Shown: positions 34,778-44,396 of the stretch, piece by piece | Position numbering within the stretch: the first letter of the stretch is position 1 | Layout of the letters: each line of letters starts with the position of its first letter | Assembly (NCBI GenBank): GCA_013375475.1 | Contig: JABXKD010000015.1 | Span: forward strand, 1-53,065 | Direction of reading: 5' to 3' | DNA length: 53,065 nucleotides | DNA from: Promethearchaeota archaeon | Lineage (GTDB): Archaea; Asgardarchaeota; Lokiarchaeia; Sigyniarchaeales; SOKP01 | Position numbers and translations under genes: made by a program | The notes under the pieces: model-generated | The model's database searches: none | What the model saw: the letters and a program-made list of their open reading frames with translations, nothing else | Told to the model about the DNA's origin: nothing

Positions 34778-36706
34778 CTAATTACTTTTCTTCCCTATTT
34801 TTATGAAATTTGAAATATGCAACCTTTGGTCTTCTGAAATATTATATAGATCAAAAATGAGAGCGTCTAAACTTTTTTGTGATTGGAGATATGAACCAAT
34901 ATCTTTTACAATAAAAACTGAGATATCCTTAACGATTTCTATAATTTTCTTCGCAATTTTCTTCTCCTCTTTATTTTTTGGAACTTTAATCGGTAATTTC
35001 TTTAATTTTTCAATTAAAATTCTTGGAAATAATGTTTTATAAGAGCTAAATGATTTTATTAAGTAATACGAGAGTAATTGAGAATTTAAAAGCCCTAAAA
35101 GATAATAATGATTGAATTCTAAAATAGGAGATTGAATAATTTGTATGTTATAAATCGATTGTGGGGTGAACGCATTTTCATCATAAGCAGCACATATCAT
35201 GTTCTCTTGACTTAACTGCCTAATAACTATTTTGCTTTTGTAAAGGTCGTAGCTTTTATAATTAATCCCCTCTACCCCAAGTTTGATATATTTATATTTT
35301 CTGATTATATATCTATTTAGTGAATACACAAAAGGTACATATTCGTTTTCTAAATCCTCAGATATACTATCTATTATAATATTTTCAATTTTATTTGCAT
35401 TTAAGAATGAACCGCATTTAGAACATATCAAATTACCTTTTGGTAACGGTAAACTCCTATGACAAACTTCGCAGTAAATTATTTCACCCTCTTTTCCTAA
35501 TTCCACACCTCTACTAATTAAAATCTTATATTGTGAATCATACATTAAATCTAATAAATTAGGAAAATTTGATTTTAGATGTTCAAGGATATTTATATCT
35601 CTCTGAGTTAGATTTATAAGAAAGTTATAATCCCATTTTCCGATACTATTTTGAATTAATTGTGATTCTAATTGATCTCTTTTTAATGTCTTTTTAATTA
35701 ATATTGTATTATTTAATCTTTCCTCTTGTTTGGATTCTTTCTGTAAAATTATAATTACATTAGAAACAACTGGTTCCTTAAACCCTAAACCTAAATAGCA
35801 TATCTCTTTTATTTTAGTTGAGTGATAAATATAACCTCGTATTACTTTTCTATTTGAAAGAGCTAAAAGAGAATCAGGTACAATATATCCTAATAATCCC
35901 CGTTCTTTTAAAATTTTTATTCCAATTTCAATAAACAATTGGTAATAATCATATTGACCTTTATTTGTTTCCAGCGGTATTTTTTCAATTAATTTTCTAT
36001 TTTCCAACGGAATGTCTCGAATGAATAAATAAGGGGGATTTCCTACAACATAATCGTATTTATCATTGGTAAAGAATTGAAGGGTATCTTTGTTAAGAAT
36101 ATTAAATTCTGGTATAAGGTAATCCTTATTTTTTTCTACAATAATTTTAAAAAGGTCGAAAAGTGCAAAGTAGAGATTGATTTGACATAAAATACAAACA
36201 ATTGGATTAATATCAATTCCAATTATGTTATCTTTAACTTTTGTTATAATTTTTTCGGCTTGATTAAATTTTAACTCTGATTTTTCTTCCAATTTAAGTT
36301 GCTCTCTTAATTTTTCTAAGAGAATCTTTACTGCTCTTATTAAAAAACTCCCAGAACCACAACTCAAATCTATTATTTTTTTATTTTCAATATCATGGCG
36401 GTTTGTGTATCTAACACTCTTTAGTATGTAATCAACTATTTGAATGGGTGTGAAAAATTCACCCATTGTTTTTCTTTGGGAATGAGGAATAATACCTTCG
36501 TAAAATTTAGCTATAATATCCAGATTAAAACTGTATTCTTCCTTCTGTTCTGTAATGCAAGTTCTAGTAGAATCAATTTCAGATAAATTTTCAACGAATT
36601 TAAGAATGAAATCGTTTACTTCAGTATCTTGTGAATTGATTCCATACCGTTTCATTAATTTTGATACCAGTCTTCTTTCAATTAGGAAATCTGTAAAATC
36701 GCTCAT
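34778..36706 (-). CDS. N6-adenine DNA methyltransferase with target-recognition domain
   Basis: A 642-residue gamma-class adenine methylase of the TaqI/type IIG-like group. MTase core: SQRKTMGEFFTPIQIVDYIL, SAM site IIDLSCGSGSFLIRAV, IIGIDINPIVCILCQINLYFA (in part: GIDINPIVCILC), and catalytic YVVGNPPYLF. A four-Cys ribbon follows (YCEVCHRSLPLPKGNLICSKC, Cys pairs about 17 apart) within the specificity half. The C-terminus has the TRD-type end LLNSQLLSYYLIKSFSS with LKKLPIKVPK. No nuclease domain is seen at the N-terminus and no partner nuclease is adjacent, so it may be an orphan methylase. Confidence 0.85.
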   Translation of the reverse strand: MSDFTDFLIERRLVSKLMKRYGINSQDTEVNDFILKFVENLSEIDSTRTCITEQKEEYSFNLDIIAKFYEGIIPHSQRKTMGEFFTPIQIVDYILKSVRYTNRHDIENKKIIDLSCGSGSFLIRAVKILLEKLREQLKLEEKSELKFNQAEKIITKVKDNIIGIDINPIVCILCQINLYFALFDLFKIIVEKNKDYLIPEFNILNKDTLQFFTNDKYDYVVGNPPYLFIRDIPLENRKLIEKIPLETNKGQYDYYQLFIEIGIKILKERGLLGYIVPDSLLALSNRKVIRGYIYHSTKIKEICYLGLGFKEPVVSNVIIILQKESKQEERLNNTILIKKTLKRDQLESQLIQNSIGKWDYNFLINLTQRDINILEHLKSNFPNLLDLMYDSQYKILISRGVELGKEGEIIYCEVCHRSLPLPKGNLICSKCGSFLNANKIENIIIDSISEDLENEYVPFVYSLNRYIIRKYKYIKLGVEGINYKSYDLYKSKIVIRQLSQENMICAAYDENAFTPQSIYNIQIIQSPILEFNHYYLLGLLNSQLLSYYLIKSFSSYKTLFPRILIEKLKKLPIKVPKNKEEKKIAKKIIEIVKDISVFIVKDIGSYLQSQKSLDALIFDLYNISEDQRLHISNFIKIGKKSN

Positions 36707-36778
36707 AAAGTTCGGTTAAGGATATTATAAGTCAAATTAAATTTTATATTATTATACTACTATCTAACCCGAATAAAC

Positions 36779-36790
36779 CTTTATATTTAA
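36779..36790 (+). promoter_or_regulatory. TATA box before trmO
   Basis: CTTTATATTTAA is centred about 26 bases before the ATG at 36810 and 20 before that at 36804. The normal archaeal spacing favours a leaderless message starting at 36810. Confidence 0.45.
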
Positions 36791-36803
36791 TTAAGAGTTC
36801 TTA

Positions 36804-37316
36804 ATGATTATGGAAATTAGTAAAAGAGAGCTAATTAGCTTTAAGGAAAGAAAATTTCCAGAAGAAATTTGTTTTCGCTCAATTGGGATGATAAATTCTC
36901 CATTTACAGATTTAACGGGAATACCTATCCAACCAAGTATGTCAAACGCGAAAGGATCGATAGAGATATTTAAGCAATATCAGGACGCCTTAAAGGACCT
37001 AGATGGGTTTTCATACATATTTTGCGTATATTTTTTTGACATGGTAAAGTTGCCAGTTCCACTTCAATCTAAACCATTTCTGAAAGACGAAAAGATGGGA
37101 GTGTTTGCTATACGCACACCATTTAGGCCTAATCCCATCGGATTATCCTTATTAGAGCTTATAAAAATTAAAGAAAATACTATCTTTGTTAAAAATTTAG
37201 ATATTTTAGATAGAACGCCTGTAATTGATATTAAACCCTATGTTCCACAGTTTGATAATCGAGAAACGAGCAAAATTGGATGGTTAGAGGGCAATATAAG
37301 GAGTAAATTAAGTTAA
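36804..37316 (+). CDS. trmO: tRNA (adenine-N6)-methyltransferase TrmO (TsaA family)
   Basis: SAM-dependent methylase acting on N6 of t6A37 in ANN-decoding tRNAs; a beta-barrel TsaA fold of 168-170 residues. Signatures: FRSIGMINSPFTDLTGIPIQPS, given in part as IGMINSPFTDLTGIP; VYFFDM; GVFAIRTPFRPNPIGLS; LDILDRTPVIDIKPYVP. There are two possible starts six bases apart; TATA spacing favours 36810 (MEISKREL). It is a single gene with its own promoter. Confidence 0.88.
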   Translation: MIMEISKRELISFKERKFPEEICFRSIGMINSPFTDLTGIPIQPSMSNAKGSIEIFKQYQDALKDLDGFSYIFCVYFFDMVKLPVPLQSKPFLKDEKMGVFAIRTPFRPNPIGLSLLELIKIKENTIFVKNLDILDRTPVIDIKPYVPQFDNRETSKIGWLEGNIRSKLS

Positions 37317-37380
37317 CAGATCAATTTTGCTAACAGAATATCATGTAAAAATTCTTATAAGGTGCTAGACCAATATATAT

Positions 37381-37388
37381 TTATATAA
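37381..37388 (+). promoter_or_regulatory. TATA box before the first 7TM/Roadblock-like gene
   Basis: TTATATAA within an AT stretch (37373-37390), about 60 bases before ATG 37446. This implies a leader of some 35 bases. It is the strongest TATA match in the gap after trmO. Confidence 0.45.
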
Positions 37389-37445
37389 ACTTTGATAATT
37401 CTACTTTTACAAAGAGTAAACGAAATTCATTCCTAATAAAAATTG

Positions 37446-38546
37446 ATGTTTGCAAGCTTATTTACTAGTATTTTTGTGGCTATATTTCTAATTGGAACTA
37501 TATATGTAATATTAAATAGAGAGAAATATGACGTAGAAACTACATTTTTTATTACATTAGTTACATACTTCTTAAGTGAAATCTTCTACTTCATTTCGTT
37601 TAATCTATCAGCAGAAAACTTCTTTGATATCCCCATCGCATTAGTATTTTGGTATATTTCTATTATTACAAGAAGTATATCCATAGGATTGTTTGCTTCA
37701 ATGCATAACCTCGAGTTAAACAAAGGTAGTAAAGTAAGATCTTTACCGGCATTAGTTTATATTTTTGTAGGGGGAAGTGTTTTGAGTTTTCTGTTCGTTC
37801 CCAATTCGTTTACTATAATACAAATAGGAATTGAATACTATTACTTATTTAATAATATTGGACTATTAATCTCAATTAGCCTGTTCAATTTTTGTATTGT
37901 GTTTATATCCTGGATGATTCAAATAACGGGATATAAGAATTTTGCTGATAAAAAATTGGGCAATTTATATTATATCTTTATGCTTCTCTTTAGCTTACAA
38001 ATTTTACTTCAAAATCTCTATATTATTACACCAAATATTTATTTTAAAATTTTTCATTCGTCTTTGTATCTTATTAGTATTGGATATTTTGTCGGTATTG
38101 TCCTTAGAAAACCGAATCTATTAGCAGTTTTTACTAATAAAATTTATGATTTCATTGTTTTCCATAAGTCAGGAATCTTGCTTTACTCCTATAACTTTCA
38201 AACAAGAGAGGAGGTTAACGAAAGTCTCTTGAAAGGAAGTATTCTGATTGGGATAAGTCACATCTTAGCTAATTTATCCAATGTTGAGGCTCAGGTTACG
38301 CACATAAAAATGAGAGAGCGTGCTGTCGTCTTTAACTTCAACACGCAATTAGGATACGCTACACTACTAATAGCAAAACATCGGAATAATATCCTCGAAA
38401 AATCTATTGATAGTTTTATGAATGAATTTTCGAGTATTAATGAGGAAAACCTACAAAATCTAACCGGCTTAATAGATGTTTCTACCTTTATAAATGCAAA
38501 AGGATTAATTAATAAATATTTTCTTCACTTCATTACTGGGATATAA
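37446..38546 (+). CDS. seven-helix membrane protein with Roadblock/longin-like cytosolic tail, copy 1
   Basis: 366 residues. Seven hydrophobic helices (about 2-24, 33-55, 65-88, 98-117, 130-158, 170-192, 200-219) are followed by a soluble domain at 225-366. That tail begins IYDFIVFHKSGILLYSYNF, continues ILIGISHILANLSNVEAQVT and ends with paired strands and a helix. This order (strand, hydrophilic turn, strand, long helix, three strands) is that of Roadblock/longin folds. Family assignment is by pattern only. It was probably produced with copy 2 by tandem duplication. I infer a membrane sensor that engages small GTPases; the Roadblock-GTPase fusion is 3 kb away. The start is ATG 37446. Confidence 0.7.
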   Translation: MFASLFTSIFVAIFLIGTIYVILNREKYDVETTFFITLVTYFLSEIFYFISFNLSAENFFDIPIALVFWYISIITRSISIGLFASMHNLELNKGSKVRSLPALVYIFVGGSVLSFLFVPNSFTIIQIGIEYYYLFNNIGLLISISLFNFCIVFISWMIQITGYKNFADKKLGNLYYIFMLLFSLQILLQNLYIITPNIYFKIFHSSLYLISIGYFVGIVLRKPNLLAVFTNKIYDFIVFHKSGILLYSYNFQTREEVNESLLKGSILIGISHILANLSNVEAQVTHIKMRERAVVFNFNTQLGYATLLIAKHRNNILEKSIDSFMNEFSSINEENLQNLTGLIDVSTFINAKGLINKYFLHFITGI

Positions 38547-38635
38547 ATAAAAATAAAAGTATCTTTTATTCTAAAAAGTATGTAACATTTATTGACTTTC
38601 AAGAAATTGGATTATTTTAGCAAATTTATATTAAT

Positions 38636-39799
38636 ATGAATTATATAGTTCCCATATCGTTAATTATCGGTTATTTTTTCATACTCTCTTTAGGTTTACT
38701 AGTAACAGTTCACATTATAAAAAATCGAAAGAATTATGGAACACCATATATGGCCTTTTTATTTGCAGCCATAGCTTTTATTTTGGGAGTCATACATACT
38801 TCACTTTACATACTTTCTGTAGTTTTTTTCTTCTCAGAGCAGATAAATATCTTATTCTGGAAATTCTCAATTTTTTCTTGGTTCGTCTTATTAATAATAA
38901 CTTCGCTTCTTTTCTCGTCCTTTAGGAAGTATAAGAAATTACCATCATTTCCTTTCCTATTCTACACCCTCTTTCTAGGTTTATTATTCGGTGCTTTACT
39001 AACTCCTGATTCCATAATTTTAAATCTTAGCATACCTCTTCCCTCATTCATTCTTTTCATAGATCCTTCTCTTATAAAATATTTATTTAATTTCGTCACT
39101 GGAGTAATAATCATCTTGTTCCAAATACTGATTATATCTCATTATCTTTATATAGCAATATTGATAAATGTCCGTTCAAAAAAAAAAGAAGAAACCTTAC
39201 CGGTTTTGTTAACTGCTCTTATTTTTTCATTACTGATTCTGCTGAATATTTTTTATATCATATTCCATCAAACTCCCTTTAGTAATTTTTTTATTAGAGA
39301 TTTATTCATTATTATTCTTTGGATAGCAGATTTCGGTTTTAGTATAATGATCATCAAAAAACCAGAAATATTTTATGTTTTACCAAATAGAATATATTCC
39401 ATTAATATTTTTCATAAATCTGGTATTTTACTATATACTTATGATTTTGAAGAACAAACTGATTCTAAAACCGAGTCCATGATCTGGGGTAATATTCTTA
39501 TAGGTTTAAATCACATTCTTAGTGAGTTTTTAGATAAAAAGGATAAAATTAATGTCATCCAAACTAAAGAAGCGGATGTAGTTGTTAGATATGAAGAAGA
39601 TAGCGGTTACGCCTTAATTGTTATTACCAATAGAAAAAATAGTATTGTAGAAGATCTCATGAAAAATTTTTCAAACGAGTTTAAACTAAAGTATAAGGAT
39701 GAACTAAGCGAGATTCTCGACCTTAATAAGATTATCAACGTCTCAGAATTCAGCGATTTGAAGGATTTAATAGAAAAAAATTTTCAATTATATCTTTAA
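38636..39799 (+). CDS. seven-helix membrane protein with Roadblock/longin-like cytosolic tail, copy 2
   Basis: 387 residues, a tandem paralog of the preceding gene. Seven helices (about 4-27, 37-65, 72-93, 104-123, 145-175, 187-209, 219-240) lead to a tail at 248-387 opening IYSINIFHKSGILLYTYDF. The shared core FHKSGILLY-S/T-Y-N/D-F and the following ILIGxxHIL are the best conserved pieces, while the membrane halves diverge more. This suggests a conserved output with different inputs. It is separated by 89 bases from copy 1, and followed after 51 bases by a 79-residue ORF that may be co-transcribed. Confidence 0.7.
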   Translation: MNYIVPISLIIGYFFILSLGLLVTVHIIKNRKNYGTPYMAFLFAAIAFILGVIHTSLYILSVVFFFSEQINILFWKFSIFSWFVLLIITSLLFSSFRKYKKLPSFPFLFYTLFLGLLFGALLTPDSIILNLSIPLPSFILFIDPSLIKYLFNFVTGVIIILFQILIISHYLYIAILINVRSKKKEETLPVLLTALIFSLLILLNIFYIIFHQTPFSNFFIRDLFIIILWIADFGFSIMIIKKPEIFYVLPNRIYSINIFHKSGILLYTYDFEEQTDSKTESMIWGNILIGLNHILSEFLDKKDKINVIQTKEADVVVRYEEDSGYALIVITNRKNSIVEDLMKNFSNEFKLKYKDELSEILDLNKIINVSEFSDLKDLIEKNFQLYL

Positions 39800-39850
39800 T
39801 ACTTCATCTTGCTCAAAATTACTAAACCTTAGATATCTAAACATTTTTTA

Positions 39851-40090
39851 ATGAGTGTTTCCATAAAATTTCATAAGATGGAACAAATCGAACTTCATGA
39901 TAAGGAATGGGAGAAAGACTGGAAGAATATTGTAGACATTTTCGATACTATTGATAATCTCGAGCAACTATTTAATAATTTGGATGTCCCATATTTAAGA
40001 GAAATTCAGCAAAAAGTATTACTTTTAAATCTCGAGAAATACGCTTGGTCCCTCCAAAATTACATCATAGAAAAATATTCCCGAGCGTAG
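39851..40090 (+). CDS. small helical protein, 79 aa, behind the 7TM pair
   Basis: ATG 39851 gives a charged, all-helical protein (WEKDWKNIVDIFDTIDNLEQ, then PYLREIQQKVLLLNLEKYAW) with no membrane segment. Its position, same strand and 51 bases after copy 2 of the 7TM protein, suggests a shared transcript and perhaps an adaptor for the cytosolic tail. No family is recognised. Confidence 0.55.
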   Translation: MSVSIKFHKMEQIELHDKEWEKDWKNIVDIFDTIDNLEQLFNNLDVPYLREIQQKVLLLNLEKYAWSLQNYIIEKYSRA

Positions 40091-40216
40091 TGTTTAGTCA
40101 AGCAATATTAATGTAATTCATTTTCGACTTTTTCTAGAGGGTAATATAATCAATTTAAAATAGTACTGTAAATTTATTTTTCTATTAATTTATAGATTAG
40201 TTTTAAGTTGATTTAT

Positions 40217-41584
40217 ATGAGTACGCGATTTAGTAAAGGTCAGAAATGGAGTTTTTCATTAGGGAATGGTGTGGAATGGTTCATTAATAGTGCATTTAAT
40301 CTTTGGGTATTTACTTTTTATTTCGCTGCAGTAGGCATGGATGTTGGTTTAATCAGAACGGCATTTATTATTTGGACAATTTGGAACGCAATAAATGACC
40401 CTTTGATTGGATATCTTTCGGATAGAACAAATAGCCGATGGGGGCGTAGAAGGATTTATATTATGATTGGTGTAATTCCGGTATTAACCTTGGAGATATT
40501 AATTTGGCTACCTCCTCTAAGTGGAGAAATGGCACAATTCTTTTATCTTCTTATTATGTTATTATTATACGATACGGCTTATACACTGATTGCGCTTCCT
40601 ACAGATTCTTTGTTTCCAGAATTATATACAACAGTAGAAGAAAGAACCCAAGTTAACACGATAAGACAAATTTTAGCCGCGATTGGTTTGATTTTAGCAG
40701 CTCTTATTCCAGGAATCTTTATCGGAAAACAAGATACAATTGATGGGTATTTGATAAATGGTATTGTAACTGCTATCATCGTTGGAGTAGCAATGTTTAT
40801 ATTTCTTAAATGGGGCGCTGTCGAAAGAGAAGAATTTAAACTTGATTACAAGCAAGGATTTAGTTACCCCAAAGCGTTGAAGACCACATTTAAGAACAAG
40901 GGATTTGTGCTCTACATTATTATGTTCTTCTTTTATGAATATATCCTATTATTGCTCGCTACAATTGTGCCGCTATTTTCCGCAGAAATCCTTGGAACAA
41001 CTACAGCTCTCGAAACTTCGATCCTCATGGGATTATTGTATATTGTTGGAATTGTATCCATGTTTTTATGGAAAAAACTCGATGTTAAACTTGGTGGGAG
41101 ACTTGGATATGGAATATCAATGGTTGCATATGTGTTAGCAACTATACCGATGTTATTTATTTCTTCATATGTATCGGCTATTATAAGCGTTTTGCTTATG
41201 GGCATTGGTTTTGGGGGGATGTTATACTTCATTTGGTATATTATCGCCGATGTTATTGACCACGACGAGTTAAAAACAGGTGTTAGAAGAGAAGGTAGCT
41301 TTTTTGGTATCGCTAATTTCTTTATGCGACTTTCGATGGTTCTTTCCATTATTACGATAAGTCTTGTCTTTACTGAGACAGGTTGGGAAGAATATATTCC
41401 TAATCCCGGAGTTGATGTGATCTTCGGTCTACGATTTTTATTTGTAATCGTTCCCGCGATTGCTATAGGAATTTCGCTAGTTTGCCTCTACTTTTACCCA
41501 TTTACGAAAGAAAAAGTATTAGAAATGAAGGAAAAACTTAAGGAATTACATGAAAGTAAAATGGAAAAAGTAAAATCTACATAA
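40217..41584 (+). CDS. GPH-family (MFS_2) sugar:cation symporter
   Basis: Twelve-helix transporter of 455 residues, related to melibiose/glucuronide symporters. Family marks: FSLGNGVEWFINSAF, NAINDPLIGYLSDRTNSRWGRRRIYIM (in part: DPLIGYLSDRTNSRWGRRR) between helices 2 and 3, and YIIADVIDHDELKTGVRREGSFFG (in part: ADVIDHDELKTGVRREG) near helix 10. The start is ATG 40217 (TTG 40208 upstream is less likely). The substrate is not predictable from this. It could bring in oligosaccharides for the GH38 enzyme, but the genes are 12 kb apart. Confidence 0.88.
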   Translation: MSTRFSKGQKWSFSLGNGVEWFINSAFNLWVFTFYFAAVGMDVGLIRTAFIIWTIWNAINDPLIGYLSDRTNSRWGRRRIYIMIGVIPVLTLEILIWLPPLSGEMAQFFYLLIMLLLYDTAYTLIALPTDSLFPELYTTVEERTQVNTIRQILAAIGLILAALIPGIFIGKQDTIDGYLINGIVTAIIVGVAMFIFLKWGAVEREEFKLDYKQGFSYPKALKTTFKNKGFVLYIIMFFFYEYILLLLATIVPLFSAEILGTTTALETSILMGLLYIVGIVSMFLWKKLDVKLGGRLGYGISMVAYVLATIPMLFISSYVSAIISVLLMGIGFGGMLYFIWYIIADVIDHDELKTGVRREGSFFGIANFFMRLSMVLSIITISLVFTETGWEEYIPNPGVDVIFGLRFLFVIVPAIAIGISLVCLYFYPFTKEKVLEMKEKLKELHESKMEKVKST

Positions 41585-41600
41585 AATTATTCTTTTTTTT

Positions 41601-42884
41601 TTATATTTGATCAAGGGCTTGATCTAGATCCTTTATTATATCATCTGGGTCTTCTAAACCTAATGAAAATCTGAAATGAGTATCCGACATATTCATTCTA
41701 CGTTTTTCCCATGAGGCTAGATCAATCCCAGTCATAACTGATGTGTATTCTATTAACGAGGTCGTGTCACCTAAAGAAACTCCAACTTTAATTAATTTCA
41801 ACAAATCTATAAATTTATAGCATTTTTCGATTGTTTCTAATTCAAATCCAATCATGCCTCCGAATCCTTTCATCTGTTTTTTAGCTAAAGCATGATTTGG
41901 ATGTGATTTCAAGCCAGGATAGATTACTTTTGCTACTTTTGGATGTGCCTCTAAAAATTCTGCGGTTTTCATAGCATTTGAGCAATGGCGGTCCATCCTC
42001 AGACTAAGTGTTCTGCACCCCCTTAATATAAGCCAAGCACTAAATGGATGCATTACAGCACCCTGAGTTTCTAACCAGAAATATCTTATGTTCTGCAGCT
42101 CATTTTTTTGTCCTATTATCACCCCACCTAAGGTGTCTCCATGCCCATTGACAAATTTAGTAAGGCTCTCAACAACTAGATCTGCTCCTAAATTTAGAGG
42201 TTTCTGCAGAGCTGGAGAAGCAAAAGTGTTATCTACTATACATTTTCCGTCTACTTCATGAATTAAATCTGCACATCCTTGAATGTCTAGTACGTCTAAA
42301 TTTGGATTAGAAGGAGTTTCCACAAACACCAATTTAGTATTTTCATCAATTGCGTCACTTAATTCAATGAGATTTCTCATATCAACAATTTTAGTCATTA
42401 CTCCAAATTGAGAGTATATTTTTGTTAAAAGGCGGTAAACTCCGGTGTACTGATTGTTATGAATAATAACATTAGGTACCGTTTCGGGGTTACTTTGAGG
42501 AAGTAAAGCTCTTATTTTTTTTGGTCTTATTCTTTCTACACGTTGTTGCAATATGCTCGAACATGCTAAATGGACAGCTGCCATTCCTGACGCCACAGAA
42601 ACCGCAGCTTCACCACCATGAAGTGTAGCAAGCTTTTGATCCAAAGCATATAAAGTTGGGTTTTCAGTACGAGAATAATTATAATGATTTTTTAGTAATT
42701 CTGTTAAGGATGAATAAGCATAAGATTTCGTTGCATAAAGAGGTGTCCTTAAACTCCCAACTGCTGTAGGATAAGGATCCTCCCCAGCTCTTCCTTGTTG
42801 TGAGTCAAAGTGTAACTTATCCCATTTTTTTCTTATTTCCTTATTTTTTTCGTCTAATGTTTCTTTTCTTTTATCATCAAACAT
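41601..42884 (-). CDS. Cys/Met-metabolism PLP enzyme (cystathionine gamma-synthase / methionine gamma-lyase family)
   Basis: PLP-dependent enzyme of 427 residues, about 35 longer than usual through an N-terminal charged lead. The PLP Lys lies in VVESLTKFVNGHGDTLGGV, with VETPSNPNLDVLDI, IVDNTFASP, and YSRTENPTLYALDQKLA near the active-site Tyr. The substrate (cystathionine, homoserine ester, methionine) is not decidable by eye. It starts three bases after the stop of an MttB-family methyltransferase on the same strand, a tight operon. That suggests a link to methylated sulphur or amine compounds, e.g. methanethiol from methionine. Confidence 0.88.
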   Translation of the reverse strand: MFDDKRKETLDEKNKEIRKKWDKLHFDSQQGRAGEDPYPTAVGSLRTPLYATKSYAYSSLTELLKNHYNYSRTENPTLYALDQKLATLHGGEAAVSVASGMAAVHLACSSILQQRVERIRPKKIRALLPQSNPETVPNVIIHNNQYTGVYRLLTKIYSQFGVMTKIVDMRNLIELSDAIDENTKLVFVETPSNPNLDVLDIQGCADLIHEVDGKCIVDNTFASPALQKPLNLGADLVVESLTKFVNGHGDTLGGVIIGQKNELQNIRYFWLETQGAVMHPFSAWLILRGCRTLSLRMDRHCSNAMKTAEFLEAHPKVAKVIYPGLKSHPNHALAKKQMKGFGGMIGFELETIEKCYKFIDLLKLIKVGVSLGDTTSLIEYTSVMTGIDLASWEKRRMNMSDTHFRFSLGLEDPDDIIKDLDQALDQI

Positions 42885-42887
42885 TAT

Positions 42888-44396
42888 TTAATCCTCCAAT
42901 CCCTTTACAATTTTTGGCGCATCTGCCTCATCCATATCTTCAGCTTTGCGAAAATCCTCGTAACTACGAGATGATACGATTTTGAAATACTCTTGTAATT
43001 GTTCTTCCACGGCTTTAGACATACCAGGGCCTTTTTGAGTCTCAAGAATAGAATCAACCTTTTCTTTTGCTCTGGTTATGATATCTTTCGCACCATTTCT
43101 TTGCCATATACCTCTACGGTCTCTATCAACTAATTTTGGAACAAATATTTCTTTTCGGATGTTTTTAGCAGTGTGTTTTAGCATCAAATAATTCTTACCT
43201 TCCGACGCTACTTTTGATATTTCATCAATTGCAATGCTTTCATCATCAACTCTTATACCATTAAAGCCTCGTTTCACGATATCTATTAATTCGTCATCTA
43301 TAACTAGTAGCTCTAATGCCTCTGCTAAAGAAGACTCGTAGGTACCAGCACAAGTTATGTAATTTATTCCTGCGTTAGCAGAACAAAACAGCGTCATGAA
43401 TCTTTCAAATCCATTTTGAATATCAAAACATTTAGATTCAGTAACTAAGCCAGGCCCTCTAGAAGGGATGTTGTAATAACGCGCTAGTTGTGCTGCACCA
43501 ATGGTAATCAATCCCGTTTCAATCGATCCCCACGCAACATTGCCTGTTGGTGGATCCATTGGAGCATTCATCGTCGAATAGAAGATAGAACACCCGGGAT
43601 TTATAAGTTGGGTAAGTGTGATTGAAGATAACGTTTCCATGTTTGATTGAATAAGTAATCCCGCTAATGATACTGGAGCAGTTGCCCCCGCACTCGCAGC
43701 TGGAGCAATTATCGTAGGTTGATTGTGTTTTGCAAAAACAAATAACCCGTTTAACTGCAATTTGTTTAGAATTAGTGGACTAACTGGGTTGAAAAAACCG
43801 ACCAAGCGCGGCTTTTTTATAAGTTCTTCTCTCCCTCCAACTATAATTGAGACGAGATCCATCATATCTTGGGAGGCTACGCGCCCCAAACACCCTAAAC
43901 CATATGGTTTTTTGCTGTGTGTTGCCCACGCTTTTATCACGTGATAATGCAATTCTAAATACGGAACATCGTTCGGCCATACATCAGTATGCGAACACAT
44001 TATGTTTTTTAAGCTATCTACAATACGAATTTGTTTAATATTATCTTCTAAAATTGTTTTTCTGACTCCTTTCTTGTTAGAAGGATCGTAAATCTTAACG
44101 GGAGTTCCTACAGTTGCAAAATTTACGCTCTTAGTATTTACTTCAAATTTAAAGGATCCATCGGACCCCCACAAAGTAAATTTACTTGGCACATGTTTAA
44201 GCTGTTCAATAATTAATTCTTCCGGAAATTTCACAACATAAGTAGCGTTATCAACATCTGCCCCATTTTCCTTTAGAAGATCACGCGCTTCTTCAGATTC
44301 TACTTTAATTCCTATTTTTTCTAAAAGTTTTAATGATTCTCCATGTATAAGTTTAATTTCATCCTTATCTAATACTTCAAGTCTATTCAGTTTCAT
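42888..44396 (-). CDS. MttB-family methyltransferase, non-pyrrolysine, copy 1
   Basis: 502-residue TIM-barrel corrinoid methyltransferase of the trimethylamine/glycine-betaine superfamily. There is no in-frame amber codon, so it is the pyrrolysine-free type (as MtgB, MtpB, MtcB), whose known substrates are quaternary amines. Seen: FATVGTPVKIYDPSNKKGVR, SHTDVWPNDV, GLGCLGRVASQDMM, IIAPAASAGATAPVSLAGL, SRGPGLVTESKCFDIQNGFER (in part: SRGPGLVTESKCFD), CAGTYESSLAEALELLVIDD. It moves a methyl group to a corrinoid protein, probably the one encoded divergently at 44524. It is very similar to copy 2 at 45179. No corrinoid-activating protein is seen. Confidence 0.9.
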   Translation of the reverse strand: MKLNRLEVLDKDEIKLIHGESLKLLEKIGIKVESEEARDLLKENGADVDNATYVVKFPEELIIEQLKHVPSKFTLWGSDGSFKFEVNTKSVNFATVGTPVKIYDPSNKKGVRKTILEDNIKQIRIVDSLKNIMCSHTDVWPNDVPYLELHYHVIKAWATHSKKPYGLGCLGRVASQDMMDLVSIIVGGREELIKKPRLVGFFNPVSPLILNKLQLNGLFVFAKHNQPTIIAPAASAGATAPVSLAGLLIQSNMETLSSITLTQLINPGCSIFYSTMNAPMDPPTGNVAWGSIETGLITIGAAQLARYYNIPSRGPGLVTESKCFDIQNGFERFMTLFCSANAGINYITCAGTYESSLAEALELLVIDDELIDIVKRGFNGIRVDDESIAIDEISKVASEGKNYLMLKHTAKNIRKEIFVPKLVDRDRRGIWQRNGAKDIITRAKEKVDSILETQKGPGMSKAVEEQLQEYFKIVSSRSYEDFRKAEDMDEADAPKIVKGLED

